This document shows, one piece after another, positions 9,087 to 18,182 of a stretch of DNA of 64,000 nucleotides. The notes below the pieces were generated by a model, which worked only from the letters and a program-made list of their open reading frames with translations, did no database searches and was not told where the DNA came from. Made by a program: the position numbers and the translations under genes. The stretch is from Desulfovibrio porci (GTDB taxonomy: Bacteria; Desulfobacterota; Desulfovibrionia; Desulfovibrionales; Desulfovibrionaceae). The stretch is taken from NCBI RefSeq assembly GCF_009696265.1, contig NZ_VUMH01000003.1:1-64000 (forward strand), read 5' to 3'. How positions within the stretch are numbered: the first letter of the stretch is position 1; each line of letters begins with the position of its first letter.

Positions 9087-9467
9087 CTACCAGATTTCAC
9101 ACAGAAGTTCGCCGCCCACTTTCTTCTCGTGGGCGGTCATGCCGTCCAGCACGCCGCTGGACGTGGACAGAATGCAAATACCGAGGCCGTTCTGCACCTT
9201 GGGAATCTGACGCGAATTCACGTACACCCGGCGGCCCGGGGTGCTCACGCGCTTCAGGCCCGAAATGACGGGCTTGCCCTTCAGGTACTTGAGGGTAATG
9301 GTGATGGTACTGTCGGCCACGGCCACGTCTTCGACGTAACCTTCCTGCTTGAGGATGGCGGCTAACGATTCCTTCATCTTCGAGCGCGGCACATTCACTT
9401 CCTTGTGCAGGGCCAAATGTGCGTTGCGGATGCGGGTCAGCATATCCGCAATGGGATCTGTCAACAT
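9087..9467 (-). CDS. rpsH: 30S ribosomal protein S8
   Basis: S8 binds central-domain 16S rRNA and in E. coli represses the spc operon. It has 126 aa and starts MLTDPIADMLTRIRNAHLAL. The C-terminal motif GLGICILSTSSGVLDGMTA is present. Confidence 0.98.
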   Translation of the reverse strand: MLTDPIADMLTRIRNAHLALHKEVNVPRSKMKESLAAILKQEGYVEDVAVADSTITITLKYLKGKPVISGLKRVSTPGRRVYVNSRQIPKVQNGLGICILSTSSGVLDGMTAHEKKVGGELLCEIW

Positions 9468-9546
9468 CGAAAGCTCCTGAGAGGTTAGACGCGGGGTTGA
9501 CGGCCCTATGCCGCCACTTCCCGCAGGCGCGGATCAGCCGCGCCGC

Positions 9547-9566
9547 CCGGACGCGCCAGCGTCCGG
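9547..9566. repeat. Intercistronic hairpin between rpsN and rpsH
   Basis: CCGGACGC and GCGTCCGG form a perfect 8-bp stem with a GCCA loop, in the 106-nt gap between rpsN and rpsH. No U tract follows. It may stabilise or process the operon mRNA. Confidence 0.6.
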
Positions 9567-9573
9567 AAATGCT

Positions 9574-9759
9574 TTACCAGCTCGACTTGCGCACGCCCGG
9601 CAGTTCGCCGCGCAGGGCCATGTTGCGGAAGCAGATACGGCAGATGCCGAACTGACGCAAAAAGGCGCGGGAGCGGCCGCAGAGCGGGCAACGGTTATAC
9701 GCGCGCGCACTGAACTTGGGCTTACGTTTGGCCTTCACTTCCAGCGAAGTACGGGACAT
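9574..9759 (-). CDS. rpsN: 30S ribosomal protein S14, zinc-binding short form
   Basis: A 61-aa S14. [20 protein letters not shown] supplies the four cysteines of the zinc-binding type Z form, and the conserved end is [11 protein letters not shown]. The protein fits the short zinc version rather than the ~100-aa zinc-free paralogue. Confidence 0.97.
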   Translation of the reverse strand: MSRTSLEVKAKRKPKFSARAYNRCPLCGRSRAFLRQFGICRICFRNMALRGELPGVRKSSW

Positions 9760-9770
9760 ACGGCAAACTC

Positions 9771-10310
9771 CTATTTACGGAACGGCATGCCCAACTGGTC
9801 CAGAAGGAACTTGCCTTCCTTGTCCGTGGCCGCCGAAGTGACAATGGTAATGTTCATGCCCTTGGGATTTTCCACACGATCGATTTCCAGCTCGGGAAAG
9901 ATGGTGTGTTCCTTGATGCCCAAGGTAAAATTGCCGCGACCGTCAAAACCGCGGTCAGGGATGCCGCGAAAGTCGCGCACCCGGGGCAGGGCGAAGTTCA
10001 TGAGCTTGTCCAAGAAGTCCCACATGCGGTCCTTGCGCAGGGTGACGCGAGCGCCGATGGGCATGCCTTCGCGCAGCTTGAAAGCGGCAATGGATTTCTT
10101 GGCGCGGGTCACCACAGCTTTCTGGCCGGCAATGGCGGTCAGTTCCGCCACCGCTTCTTCCATGACCTTGTTGTTCTGGGTGGCGGCGCCAAGGCCGATG
10201 TTCAGAGAGATTTTTTCAATTCCGGGCAGCTGCATGGAGGAGGTGTAATTAAACTCCTTCTGCAACACCGGAACCACTTTCTCTCTATATATCTTTTCAA
10301 GGCGTGTCAT
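9771..10310 (-). CDS. rplE: 50S ribosomal protein L5
   Basis: L5 binds 5S rRNA and contacts P-site tRNA. The protein has 179 aa with the motifs [30 protein letters not shown] and [17 protein letters not shown]. It begins 9 nt after rplX. Confidence 0.98.
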   Translation of the reverse strand: MTRLEKIYREKVVPVLQKEFNYTSSMQLPGIEKISLNIGLGAATQNNKVMEEAVAELTAIAGQKAVVTRAKKSIAAFKLREGMPIGARVTLRKDRMWDFLDKLMNFALPRVRDFRGIPDRGFDGRGNFTLGIKEHTIFPELEIDRVENPKGMNITIVTSAATDKEGKFLLDQLGMPFRK

Positions 10311-10319
10311 CGTATCACC

Positions 10320-10652
10320 TTATTCCATGACTTCGTTGCACTTTTTGCAGAAGCGCACTTTCTTTTGCTTGCCTTCGGACTCGATGTACTTATAGCCCAC
10401 CTTGGTGGCTTTGCCGCACGCCGAGCAGACCACCATGACGTTGGAGACATGGATGGGCATTTCCTTTTCCACGATGCCGCCGGGCTGCTGGGCGTAGGGG
10501 TTGGGACGCATGTGGCGCTTGGCCATATTGGTCTTTTCCACCAGCACGCGATCCTTCTTGCGCAGGATCTTGAGCACCTTGCCGATCTTGCCCGCGTCCT
10601 TGCCGGTGATCACCATCACCTTGTCGTCCTTGCGGATGCGATACGTTTTCAT
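10320..10652 (-). CDS. rplX: 50S ribosomal protein L24
   Basis: L24 starts 50S assembly. The 110-aa protein has the KOW motif near its N-terminus ([19 protein letters not shown]) and the C-terminal part [15 protein letters not shown] with [11 protein letters not shown]. The two Cys-x2-Cys pairs suggest a zinc site, as in many L24 proteins. Confidence 0.98.
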   Translation of the reverse strand: MKTYRIRKDDKVMVITGKDAGKIGKVLKILRKKDRVLVEKTNMAKRHMRPNPYAQQPGGIVEKEMPIHVSNVMVVCSACGKATKVGYKYIESEGKQKKVRFCKKCNEVME

Positions 10653-10661
10653 GACGATCTC

Positions 10662-11030
10662 CTAAAGCACTTCCGGGGCAAGGGAAATAATTTTCATGAA
10701 GTTCTGGGCGCGCAGCTCGCGGGCCACAGGGCCGAAGATGCGCGTGCCCACCGGCTCGCCCTGATTGGAGAGCAGCACGGCGGCATTGCCGTCGAACTTG
10801 ATGTAGCTGCCGTCCATGCGCCGCACTTCCTTGGCGGTGCGCACGATGACTGCCTTCATCACGTCGCCCTTTTTCACCTTGCTGTGGGGCATGGCTTCCT
10901 TGACGGAGACCATGATGATGTCGCCCACCGAGGCGTAACGGCGGTGCGAACCGCCCAGCACCTTGATGCAGGCCACCTTTTTGGCGCCGGAATTGTCGGC
11001 CACCTGAAGCGTCGATTCTACCTGGATCAT
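10662..11030 (-). CDS. rplN: 50S ribosomal protein L14
   Basis: L14, 122 aa, sits at the subunit interface. It begins [19 protein letters not shown], contains [19 protein letters not shown], and ends with the conserved [12 protein letters not shown]. Nine nt separate it from the rpsQ stop. Confidence 0.98.
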   Translation of the reverse strand: MIQVESTLQVADNSGAKKVACIKVLGGSHRRYASVGDIIMVSVKEAMPHSKVKKGDVMKAVIVRTAKEVRRMDGSYIKFDGNAAVLLSNQGEPVGTRIFGPVARELRAQNFMKIISLAPEVL

Positions 11031-11039
11031 GGCACTACC

Positions 11040-11303
11040 CTACACGGCTTTTTCAATGATGGAGACCAGATGCCAGCGCTTGTTGCGCGACATGGGGCGG
11101 AACTCCACAATTTTGACCTTGTCGCCCATACCGCATTCGTTCATGGGATCATGAGCCGTGAACTTCTTGCGGCGCCTCACATACTTTTTGAGCAGAGGGT
11201 GCTTGACCAGGGTCTCAACGCGCACGACAATGGTTTTGTCGTTCTTGTCGCTCACCACAATGCCGGTCAGCGTTCTGCCCTTGCGTTCTTCCAGAGCTTG
11301 CAT
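11040..11303 (-). CDS. rpsQ: 30S ribosomal protein S17
   Basis: S17 is a primary 16S rRNA binder. The 87-aa protein has the family core [17 protein letters not shown] and [18 protein letters not shown]. It starts 2 nt after the rpmC stop. Confidence 0.98.
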   Translation of the reverse strand: MQALEERKGRTLTGIVVSDKNDKTIVVRVETLVKHPLLKKYVRRRKKFTAHDPMNECGMGDKVKIVEFRPMSRNKRWHLVSIIEKAV

Positions 11304-11305
11304 TT

Positions 11306-11536
11306 TCAGGCCCTCTGTTCCTTTTCGTTCAACACGGTCTCGATGCGCGCCACCTGCTTCCGCATGGCTTTCAGCTCGGAAGTCTTCTCAAGCTGCGCCG
11401 CGGCGTGCTTGAAACGGGCGTTCATCAGTTCCTGCCGCTGCTCGGCCAGCTTGCCGCGCAGCTCTTCCGCGCTCATATCGCGCAGAACCTTGGCGGCGTC
11501 GCGGACGGCCTTGTCGCTTTTCTTCTTGGCAGCCAT
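11306..11536 (-). CDS. rpmC: 50S ribosomal protein L29
   Basis: L29 lies near the exit tunnel and helps dock trigger factor and SRP. It has 76 aa with the two-helix core [20 protein letters not shown] and [13 protein letters not shown]. The N-terminus is about 10 residues longer than usual and lysine/alanine rich. It directly abuts rplP. Confidence 0.96.
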   Translation of the reverse strand: MAAKKKSDKAVRDAAKVLRDMSAEELRGKLAEQRQELMNARFKHAAAQLEKTSELKAMRKQVARIETVLNEKEQRA

Positions 11537-11950
11537 TTAGAAGCCCTCCCTCACCACGATCACGGTCTTGACGGGCAGCTTGTGCGCGGCGCGGGTCAGC
11601 GCCTCGCGGGCCAGTTCAAGGCTGACGCCCTTGATTTCATAGAGCACGCGGCCGGGCTTGACCGGGGCGCACCAGCCCACCGGAGCGCCTTTGCCGGAGC
11701 CCTGACGGGTTTCCAGAGGCTTGGCGGTGACCGGGCGGTCCGGGAAAACACGGATCCAGACTTTGCCGCCGCGCTTGATGTGGCGCATCATGGCGATACG
11801 GGCGGCCTCGATCTGCTGGCTGGACAGATGTCCGTGCTGCACGGCCTTCAGGCCGATGTCGCCAAAGGCAATGGAGGCGCCGCGCGTAGCCAGCCCGCGC
11901 AGACGGCCCTTCTGCCATTTGCGGAATTTAACTTTCTTGGGGGCAAGCAT
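11537..11950 (-). CDS. rplP: 50S ribosomal protein L16
   Basis: L16 helps position A-site tRNA. It has 137 aa, starts [19 protein letters not shown], and has the family motifs [20 protein letters not shown] and [20 protein letters not shown]. Its ATG overlaps the rpsC stop by one base (TAATG). Confidence 0.98.
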   Translation of the reverse strand: MLAPKKVKFRKWQKGRLRGLATRGASIAFGDIGLKAVQHGHLSSQQIEAARIAMMRHIKRGGKVWIRVFPDRPVTAKPLETRQGSGKGAPVGWCAPVKPGRVLYEIKGVSLELAREALTRAAHKLPVKTVIVVREGF

Positions 11951-12591
11951 TATTGTTCAACCTCTTTGTCAAGGATTTCACCCTTGTAGATCCACACCTT
12001 GACACCGATGATGCCATAGGTGGTACGCGCCTCGGCAAAGCCGTAATCAATGTCGGCGCGCAGGGTCTGCAAGGGCACACGGCCGTCGCGGTACCATTCG
12101 GTACGGGCGATTTCGGCCCCGGCCAAGCGGCCGGCGCAGGTCACCTTGATGCCTTCGCCGCCGAACTTGCGAGCCATGGACACGGTGCGCTTCATGGCGC
12201 GCCGGAAGGCCACGCGGCGCTCCAGCTGCTGGGCGATGTTTTCGGCCACAAGCTGGGCGTCCACTTCGGGACGGCGGATTTCATTCACTTCCAAGGAGAA
12301 CTCGCGCCCGAATTTCTGGCGCAAATCCCCACGCAATTTTTCAATTTCCACGCCTTTGCGGCCGATGACGATACCGGGGCGGGCCGTGGAAAGAATCAGG
12401 CGCACTTTGCCGCCGGCGCGTTCTATTTCGATCTTGGCAAGCCCCGCATGATAGAGGAGCTTTTTGACGAACGCGCGGATCTTGCTGTCTTCGTAGACAA
12501 AGGCAGGATATTCCTTCTTGCTGAACCAGCGGGACTGCCAGTTCTTGTTATACCCAAGCCGGAAGCCGAACGGATGTACTTTCTGACCCAT
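11950..12591 (-). CDS. rpsC: 30S ribosomal protein S3
   Basis: S3 forms part of the mRNA entry site. The 213-aa protein has the start [18 protein letters not shown], a KH type-2 domain with [15 protein letters not shown], and the C-domain motif [20 protein letters not shown]. Confidence 0.98.
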   Translation of the reverse strand: MGQKVHPFGFRLGYNKNWQSRWFSKKEYPAFVYEDSKIRAFVKKLLYHAGLAKIEIERAGGKVRLILSTARPGIVIGRKGVEIEKLRGDLRQKFGREFSLEVNEIRRPEVDAQLVAENIAQQLERRVAFRRAMKRTVSMARKFGGEGIKVTCAGRLAGAEIARTEWYRDGRVPLQTLRADIDYGFAEARTTYGIIGVKVWIYKGEILDKEVEQ

Positions 12592-12594
12592 AGC

Positions 12595-12933
12595 CTATTC
12601 CTGCCCTTCTGCGAGTATGACGGTGATGTGGCTGGTGCGCTTGTGAATCTTGCTGGCCCGGCCCTGAGCACGGGGCATGAAGCGCTTCCAGGAAGGGCCC
12701 TCGTTGACCACGATTTCCTTCACCACCATGGCGTCCACGTCCACGCCGCCCAGCTGCGAGGCATTGGCCAGCGCGCTTTTGAGCACGCCGAAGAGCACGC
12801 CCGCGGGCTTGTTGGGGGTGAAGCGCAGAAGATTCATGGCTTCCTCAACCCCGAGGCCCTGCACGTTCTTGGCCACAAGCCGGGTCTTGCGCGGCGAAAC
12901 GCGCTGGAACTTCGCAATAGCTTTCGATTCCAT
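12595..12933 (-). CDS. rplV: 50S ribosomal protein L22
   Basis: L22 lines the exit tunnel. The protein has 112 aa with VSPRKTRLVAKNVQGLGVEE and the C-terminal hairpin region MPRAQGRASKIHKRTSHITV. Three nt separate it from rpsC. Confidence 0.98.
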   Translation of the reverse strand: MESKAIAKFQRVSPRKTRLVAKNVQGLGVEEAMNLLRFTPNKPAGVLFGVLKSALANASQLGGVDVDAMVVKEIVVNEGPSWKRFMPRAQGRASKIHKRTSHITVILAEGQE

Positions 12934-12942
12934 AATGTTACC

Positions 12943-13227
12943 CTACTTCTTGCCGGCCTTGGCCTTTTTGTCGGCGGCGTGCCCATGGAAAGTGCGGGTG
13001 GGCGAGAATTCGCCCAGCTTGTGACCCACCATGTTTTCGGTGACGAACACCGGCACAAACTTCTTGCCATTGTGCACCGCAAAGGTCAGTCCCACCATTT
13101 CCGGCAGGATGGTCGAGCGGCGCGACCAGGTCTTGAGCACGCGGCGGTCGCTGTTGGCCACCGCGCTGTCGACCTTTTTCATCAAATGACCGTCCACGAA
13201 CGGCCCTTTTTTCAATGATCTCGGCAT
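12943..13227 (-). CDS. rpsS: 30S ribosomal protein S19
   Basis: S19, 94 aa, in the 30S head. It begins [19 protein letters not shown]. The motifs [20 protein letters not shown] and [17 protein letters not shown] are present. Confidence 0.98.
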   Translation of the reverse strand: MPRSLKKGPFVDGHLMKKVDSAVANSDRRVLKTWSRRSTILPEMVGLTFAVHNGKKFVPVFVTENMVGHKLGEFSPTRTFHGHAADKKAKAGKK

Positions 13228-13236
13228 GAGCTACTC

Positions 13237-14085
13237 CTACTTCTGGCCGCGGCGTTTGATGATCAGCCGGGAAGAGGCTTTCTTCTTGTCACGGGTCTTG
13301 TAACCCTTGGCGGGCATGCCCCACGGCGACACAGGATGGCGGCCGCCGGAGCTTCTGCCTTCACCGCCGCCCAGCGGATGGTCGATGGGGTTCATGGCCA
13401 CGCCGCGCACCTGTGGGCGACGGCCCAGCCAGCGGTTGCGGCCGGCTTTGCCCAGCGAGATGTTTTCGTGGTGGATGTTGCCCACCTGGCCCACAGTCGC
13501 CACGCAGGAGGCCAGCACCTTGCGCACTTCGCCCGAGGGCAGGCGCAGCAGGGCGTATTTGCCTTCCTTGGCCACAAGCTGGGCATAGGTGCCGGCGGCG
13601 CGGCAGAGCTGGCCGCCCTTGCCGGGATAAAGCTCCACGTTGTGGATCACGGTACCCACGGGAATGCGGGCCATTTCCAGCGCGTTGCCGGGCTTGATGT
13701 CGGCGCTTTCGCCGCTGCGGCCGTTGACGCCGCTCATCACCACGTCGCCCTGGTTCAAGCCCACGGGCGCGAGGATGTAGCGCTTTTCGCCGTCCGCATA
13801 GTGCAGCAGCGCGATGCGGGCCGTGCGGTTGGGATCATATTCAATGTGCGCCACGGTGGCTTCAATGCCGGTCTTGTCCCGCTTGAAGTCGATGATGCGG
13901 TACAGACGCTTGACGCCGCCGCCGCGACGACGGCTGGTGACGCGGCCCCGATTGTTGCGGCCGGCCTTCTTGGGCAGACCTTCGGTGAGCGACTTCTCAG
14001 GGCGCGTCCGGGTGATTTCCTCAAAGTCGGAAACCGTCTGGAAGCGACGCCCCGCGGAGGTCGGTTTCAGCTTACGGACAGCCAT
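13237..14085 (-). CDS. rplB: 50S ribosomal protein L2
   Basis: L2 is needed for subunit association and peptidyl transfer. The 282-aa protein contains [20 protein letters not shown], the conserved histidine region [20 protein letters not shown], and a basic C-terminus. It is the most conserved protein of the operon. Confidence 0.98.
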   Translation of the reverse strand: MAVRKLKPTSAGRRFQTVSDFEEITRTRPEKSLTEGLPKKAGRNNRGRVTSRRRGGGVKRLYRIIDFKRDKTGIEATVAHIEYDPNRTARIALLHYADGEKRYILAPVGLNQGDVVMSGVNGRSGESADIKPGNALEMARIPVGTVIHNVELYPGKGGQLCRAAGTYAQLVAKEGKYALLRLPSGEVRKVLASCVATVGQVGNIHHENISLGKAGRNRWLGRRPQVRGVAMNPIDHPLGGGEGRSSGGRHPVSPWGMPAKGYKTRDKKKASSRLIIKRRGQK

Positions 14086-14087
14086 GA

Positions 14088-14378
14088 TTACACTCCCTCG
14101 AAGAACTCGATTTTATCGCCCTGGCGCAGCGTCACATACGCTTTCTTCCAGCCGGGCTTGCGGCCCACCACGCGGCCCTGGCGCTCCCTCACGGAGGGGG
14201 CGCGGCGCACCACGTTGACCGCTTCCACTTTCACGTCAAAAGCCTTTTCCACCGCCTGCTTGATCTCGATCTTGTTGGCTTTGGGGTGGACATAAAAGGC
14301 CACCTGTTGCGCCTCATCCTTGAGCAGGGTCGTTTTTTCCGTCAGCAGGGGCTTGAGCAGAACATAGGTCGATTCCAT
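14088..14378 (-). CDS. rplW: 50S ribosomal protein L23
   Basis: L23 forms the docking site for trigger factor and SRP at the tunnel exit. The ATG at 14378 (GAAGGGGG upstream) gives [19 protein letters not shown] and 96 aa. The longer frame to 14444 would extend into rplD and is not family-like. The rplD stop (TAA) lies 1 nt before the start. Confidence 0.96.
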   Translation of the reverse strand: MESTYVLLKPLLTEKTTLLKDEAQQVAFYVHPKANKIEIKQAVEKAFDVKVEAVNVVRRAPSVRERQGRVVGRKPGWKKAYVTLRQGDKIEFFEGV

Positions 14379-14379
14379 C

Positions 14380-15015
14380 TTAAGCCCCCTTCTTTCCGGC
14401 AAAGCGCGCCTGAACAGATTCCACGGCCCCCTCCAGAAGCACAAGCTGCTTGTGCTTAAGGACTTCCAGCACGCTCAGGCGGTCGGGCGTGGTCAGGGTC
14501 AGGCCGGGGATGTTGCGGGCCGAGCGGCTCAGGGTCTCGTTGTCCTCGGGCGCCACGATAAGCGCCTTGCTGAGACCGAGCGCGCCAGCCACCTTGGCAA
14601 AATGTTTGGTTTTGGCTTCGGGCAGCTCAATGCCCTTGACCACCAGCAGGCTTTCGCCAGCCAGACGGCTCGACAGGGCCATCTTAAGGGCAAGAGCGCG
14701 CACCTTGCTGTTGACCTTGAAGCCGTAATCGCGCGGGCTGGGTCCGAAGATGACGGCGCCGCCGCGCCACACGGGCGAACGGTTGGAGCCGGAGCGGGCC
14801 CGGCCGGTGCCCTTCTGCTTCCAGGGCTTGACGCCGCCGCCGGAGACGAACGCGCGAGTCTTGGCATTGTGCGTGCCCGCGCGTTTGGCCGCCATCTGGG
14901 CGCGCACCACGAGATTGAGGATTTCGGGCCTCACCTCGATTTCGAACACGTCGGAAGCCAGCGTCACTTCGCCGCTTTCCTGCTTGTTCTGGTCATATAC
15001 TTTCACGGTAGCCAT
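14380..15015 (-). CDS. rplD: 50S ribosomal protein L4
   Basis: L4 reaches the exit tunnel and in E. coli also represses the S10 operon. The 211-aa protein has the extended-loop motif KPWKQKGTGRARSGSNRSPV followed by GGAVIFGPSPRDYGFKVN. A long mRNA leader precedes this operon, but no L4-binding structure could be assigned by eye. Confidence 0.98.
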   Translation of the reverse strand: MATVKVYDQNKQESGEVTLASDVFEIEVRPEILNLVVRAQMAAKRAGTHNAKTRAFVSGGGVKPWKQKGTGRARSGSNRSPVWRGGAVIFGPSPRDYGFKVNSKVRALALKMALSSRLAGESLLVVKGIELPEAKTKHFAKVAGALGLSKALIVAPEDNETLSRSARNIPGLTLTTPDRLSVLEVLKHKQLVLLEGAVESVQARFAGKKGA

Positions 15016-15025
15016 GTTGCTTCCC

Positions 15026-15655
15026 CTACTGCTTGCGGATCAGCACCAGCCCGTTCTTGGGGCCGGGCACGGAACCTTTGACCAGAATGACGTTGTCCTC
15101 GGGACGCACGCCCACGATCAGAAGGCCCATTTCCGTCACGGTTTCATTGCCCCAATGGCCCGCCATCTTACGTCCCTTGAAGACGTGGCCGGGGAAGGTG
15201 TTGTTACCTACCGAACCATTGTTGCGGTGCACCTTTTCGCAGCCGTGCGTATCTTTGGAGCCGGCGAAATTCCAGCGGCGCATACGGCCCTGGTAGCCCT
15301 TGCCCACGCTCTTGCCGGTCACCTTGACCACTTCGCCGGCGGCGAAGATGTCCACGGTGAGCTGCTGGCCGGGCTGCTGCTCGGGCGCGCCCGAAAGGCG
15401 GATTTCGCGCGTGTGGCGGAAAAGTCCGGCACCGGCCTTGGCGAAGTGGCCGCGCATGGCTTTGCCCACATGCTTTTCCTTGGCCTCGGTCAGTGCGATC
15501 TGCAGGGCGTTGTAGCCGTCCTTTTCCACGGTCTTGACCTGGGTGACGGGGCAGGGCCCGGCCTCAATGACCGTCACGGCCACGGCGGCGCCGTCACCGG
15601 CGAAGATGCGGGTCATACCAAGCTTGCGACCCAAAATTCCCAATTTCTCAGCCAT
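15026..15655 (-). CDS. rplC: 50S ribosomal protein L3
   Basis: L3 is an early 50S assembly protein near the peptidyl transferase centre. It has 209 aa and begins [20 protein letters not shown]. The loop region containing [20 protein letters not shown] and [13 protein letters not shown] is conserved. Confidence 0.98.
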   Translation of the reverse strand: MAEKLGILGRKLGMTRIFAGDGAAVAVTVIEAGPCPVTQVKTVEKDGYNALQIALTEAKEKHVGKAMRGHFAKAGAGLFRHTREIRLSGAPEQQPGQQLTVDIFAAGEVVKVTGKSVGKGYQGRMRRWNFAGSKDTHGCEKVHRNNGSVGNNTFPGHVFKGRKMAGHWGNETVTEMGLLIVGVRPEDNVILVKGSVPGPKNGLVLIRKQ

Positions 15656-15667
15656 GACTGCCTCTCG

Positions 15668-15985
15668 CTAGAGCTTGATTTCCACGTCCACACCGGCGGG
15701 CAAGGAGAGCTTGCCCAGCGCGTCGACGGTCTGCTGCGTGGGTTCCAGGATATCCATAAGCCGCTTGTGGATGCGCATTTCAAACTGCTCACGGGACTTT
15801 TTGTTCACATGCACGGAGCGCTGAACGGTGTACTTATGAATGTTGGTGGGCAGGGGAATGGGCCCCGCCACACCGGCACCGGTATTGCGCGCCGTATCCA
15901 CGATTTCCGCAACGGCCTTATCCAGAATGCGGTAATCGTAGGCTTTGAGCTTGATCCGAATGCGATCACTGCTAACAGTTGTCAT
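15668..15985 (-). CDS. rpsJ: 30S ribosomal protein S10
   Basis: S10 is the first gene of the operon and also the NusE antitermination factor. The start at 15985 is preceded by GGAG and gives 105 aa beginning [20 protein letters not shown]. The frame opens to 16090, but that prefix is not family-like. [20 protein letters not shown] is the conserved core. Confidence 0.97.
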   Translation of the reverse strand: MTTVSSDRIRIKLKAYDYRILDKAVAEIVDTARNTGAGVAGPIPLPTNIHKYTVQRSVHVNKKSREQFEMRIHKRLMDILEPTQQTVDALGKLSLPAGVDVEIKL

Positions 15986-16520
15986 TGTGCCTACTCCGTT
16001 TGCAAAAACATCCCGCGCAGCCACATGGCCCGGCGCGGGCTCCTTCACAGCATACGCGGGCCATGAAGCACGGCCCGAAGGCCACCACACCCTGGTGACG
16101 GACGGAACGAGGCGACGTAAGGGGCTGCGCGAAACGCGCGCGCATCACACCTGAAATCAGGAATTCGGAAGATGATGGACGCCTGGGCGATCCGGCATCA
16201 TCCGTGTGATGCTCCCCGGCGCAGCCCAGGCCTGGCCGCCGATGAAAACGGCGGCGCGGCGGTCCCGCAGGGTCACCAAATGGGGATTACCCCCAACACC
16301 TTACAGCCCCGGGTCACGTCGGCTCTGGCCTACGTGGGGTCCGTCCTCGGGCTGGAACGGCTCGACATTGTCCGGCATTTGGTAACGCCTGCGAATGTCA
16401 AAGCCCGTTGCGGAAAGGAGCCATAGCGGCATCCGGTCGCTTCCGGGCGCAGCAGGACAGGCTCAACCTGCCCTTCCCTGCCGTCCAGGGACGCTTCGCC
16501 GGACAAGAATCCGTTGAAGC
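15986..16520 (-). other. Long leader of the ribosomal operon, no gene recognised
   Basis: From the predicted start near 16520 to the rpsJ ATG there are about 530 nt without a convincing coding frame on either strand. The minus strand contains several strong hairpins: CCCGCGC/GCGCGGG (16012-16039), GGCCCGAAGGCC near 16073, a GGGG-TAAT-CCCC hairpin near 16280, and GATGATG facing CATCATC near 16170-16200. No tmRNA, RNase P RNA, SRP RNA or tRNA signature is seen. It may hold an autoregulatory leader or a small RNA. Confidence 0.4.
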
Positions 16521-16527
16521 GGTGCTG

Positions 16528-16556
16528 GTTTTAGCCAAAAGACAGCCTGACGTCAA
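16528..16556 (-). promoter_or_regulatory. Putative main promoter of the ribosomal operon
   Basis: On the minus strand TTGACG (16551-16556) and TAAAAC (16528-16533) are exactly 17 bp apart. An A/T-rich stretch containing AAAAAAAATTTGAAAAA lies just upstream and could serve as an UP element. It is the best sigma70-like match upstream of rpsJ. Confidence 0.6.
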
Positions 16557-16619
16557 GGCTTTTTCAAATTTTTTTTCGGCGGGCAATACGCCGTATTCAT
16601 AATCACACCGGCGTATCGC

Positions 16620-16648
16620 TTGACAAGGCGGGGGGCGGCGACTACATG
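16620..16648 (+). promoter_or_regulatory. Weak promoter candidate for the TPR gene
   Basis: TTGACA at 16620-16625 is followed after 17 bp by TACATG at 16643-16648, about 150 bp before the start at 16794. The -10 match is poor, so this is tentative. Confidence 0.3.
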
Positions 16649-16793
16649 TAATCGATAAAAACTATTGCTTGCATCTGACGCAGCCTGCCTTGCCCAGCCG
16701 GCTTTCCCGGGGGAAATCCAAGCGCGCTTCCCCATGCACGACAATCTTTACAAACATTACAGATCATTTTATCTGCGACAGCAGGAGCGGCAC

Positions 16794-18155
16794 ATGCCTA
16801 TTGATCCGGCGCTCAAGGCCAAACAGAATCTTTATGAAGACACGGTCATCCACTATATGGGCAAGGAAGACGGCCACGTCATCGTGCTCAGCGACGACCA
16901 GGCCTTTACCACCCAGTTGCGGCTGACCCTGGCCAAAGAGCTGGGCCTCTCCTCCCCGAACATGCTCACGGCCCTGTCCGACCCGCACCAGCTGTTGCGC
17001 GTGCTGCGCGAAGTGACCCCCAAACATCCGGCACCGATTCTCTTTCTGGAGCGGATCATGGGCGGCCAGGATCTCAGTTTTCTGGTCAACCAGATCAAGC
17101 AGGCTTACAACAAACTGCGGATCATTATTCTGACCACCGACGTGCAGCGCGACCGGCTCATGCTGCTGCACGAAGTGGGCGCGGATAACTTCATTGCCAA
17201 GCCGGTGTCCGTGAACACGCTGATCGAAAAAATGGCCTTCACGCTCAAGCCTCAGAGCAAGCTCGGGCAGGCCATCGATCTGGCCAAATCTTTTCTGGCC
17301 CAGGGAAAATACGCCGAAGCTCTGGCCGCCTGCCAGAAAATCCTGGCGCTTAAACCCGGCAGCGCGGCGGCTTATCTGGTCATAGGCGATACGCAACGCG
17401 CCATGCAGGATTATGAAAAAGCGCGCATCGCTTATGAGACGGCGGCCAAGTCCGCCGACCTCTATCTCGCGCCTCTGCAACGTCTGGCCGAGATGTACGA
17501 GGAGCTGGGCGACCGGCAGTCCCAGTTGCGCTATCTGCAGAAACTCGACGCCATCTCGCCGCTCAACGTCAACCGCAAGGTGAGCCTGGGGGAAATCCAC
17601 TTGGCCATGGGTGAGCCGGAAAAGGCCGAGGAACTCTTTGACAAGGCCATGGCCCAGATTACTAAGGAAGCTATGGACGGCATCAGCGCCCTTTCCGGCC
17701 GCATCGCGGCCATCTATGCCGACAGCGACCCGGTCAAGGCTGAAAAATTTCTGCGTAACAGTCTGGAAGTCAAAGGCAAGTATCTTTCCAAGGGCGACAT
17801 CATGCTCTTCAACCAGCTGGGCATCAGCCTGCGCAAGCAGGGCCGCTGGAAAGACGCCATCATCGAATACAAGCGGGCCATCAAGATCGCGCCCGAAGAT
17901 GAAAATATTTATTACAATATAGGGATGGCCTTCGCCGAAGGCGGCGACTTTTTGCAGGCCAAAGCCAATCTGCTCAAAGCTGTGGACCTCAACCCGGAAA
18001 TTCCCAACGCCAGCCCCAATATCGCGTACAATTTCGGCGCGGTCTTCCTTCAGTCCAAAGACCGGGAACGGGCGACCCAGTTTTTTCGGCTGGCTCTCCA
18101 ACTGCGGCCCGATTTTCCCGCGGCCAGGGACGGACTCAAACGTGCCGGCGGCTAA
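16794..18155 (+). CDS. TPR protein with N-terminal degenerate response-regulator receiver
   Basis: The 453-aa protein has two parts. Residues ~27-150 fold like a receiver: an acidic pair in VLSDDQAF, a switch Thr in IIILTTD, and the conserved Lys (K136) in NFIAKPVS. The phospho-acceptor Asp is replaced by Glu (E86 in ILFLERIMGG), so it is probably not phosphorylated. Residues ~160-450 are tetratricopeptide repeats, such as AYLVIGDTQRAMQDYEKARI and IIEYKRAIKIAPEDENIYYN, which should mediate protein contacts. The ATG at 16794 has AGGAG upstream; the frame opens earlier at 16665 without support. The GGDEF gene follows 27 nt downstream, so a role in the same signalling pathway is plausible but unproven. 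Confidence 0.85.
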   Translation: MPIDPALKAKQNLYEDTVIHYMGKEDGHVIVLSDDQAFTTQLRLTLAKELGLSSPNMLTALSDPHQLLRVLREVTPKHPAPILFLERIMGGQDLSFLVNQIKQAYNKLRIIILTTDVQRDRLMLLHEVGADNFIAKPVSVNTLIEKMAFTLKPQSKLGQAIDLAKSFLAQGKYAEALAACQKILALKPGSAAAYLVIGDTQRAMQDYEKARIAYETAAKSADLYLAPLQRLAEMYEELGDRQSQLRYLQKLDAISPLNVNRKVSLGEIHLAMGEPEKAEELFDKAMAQITKEAMDGISALSGRIAAIYADSDPVKAEKFLRNSLEVKGKYLSKGDIMLFNQLGISLRKQGRWKDAIIEYKRAIKIAPEDENIYYNIGMAFAEGGDFLQAKANLLKAVDLNPEIPNASPNIAYNFGAVFLQSKDRERATQFFRLALQLRPDFPAARDGLKRAGG

Positions 18156-18182
18156 CGGGCGCCTTTTGACAGCGGATTCCGC

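Noticed and set aside
16172-16426. 84-codon frame on the plus strand in the ribosomal leader
   Set aside because: No Shine-Dalgarno, no recognisable protein features, and it opposes the presumed operon leader.
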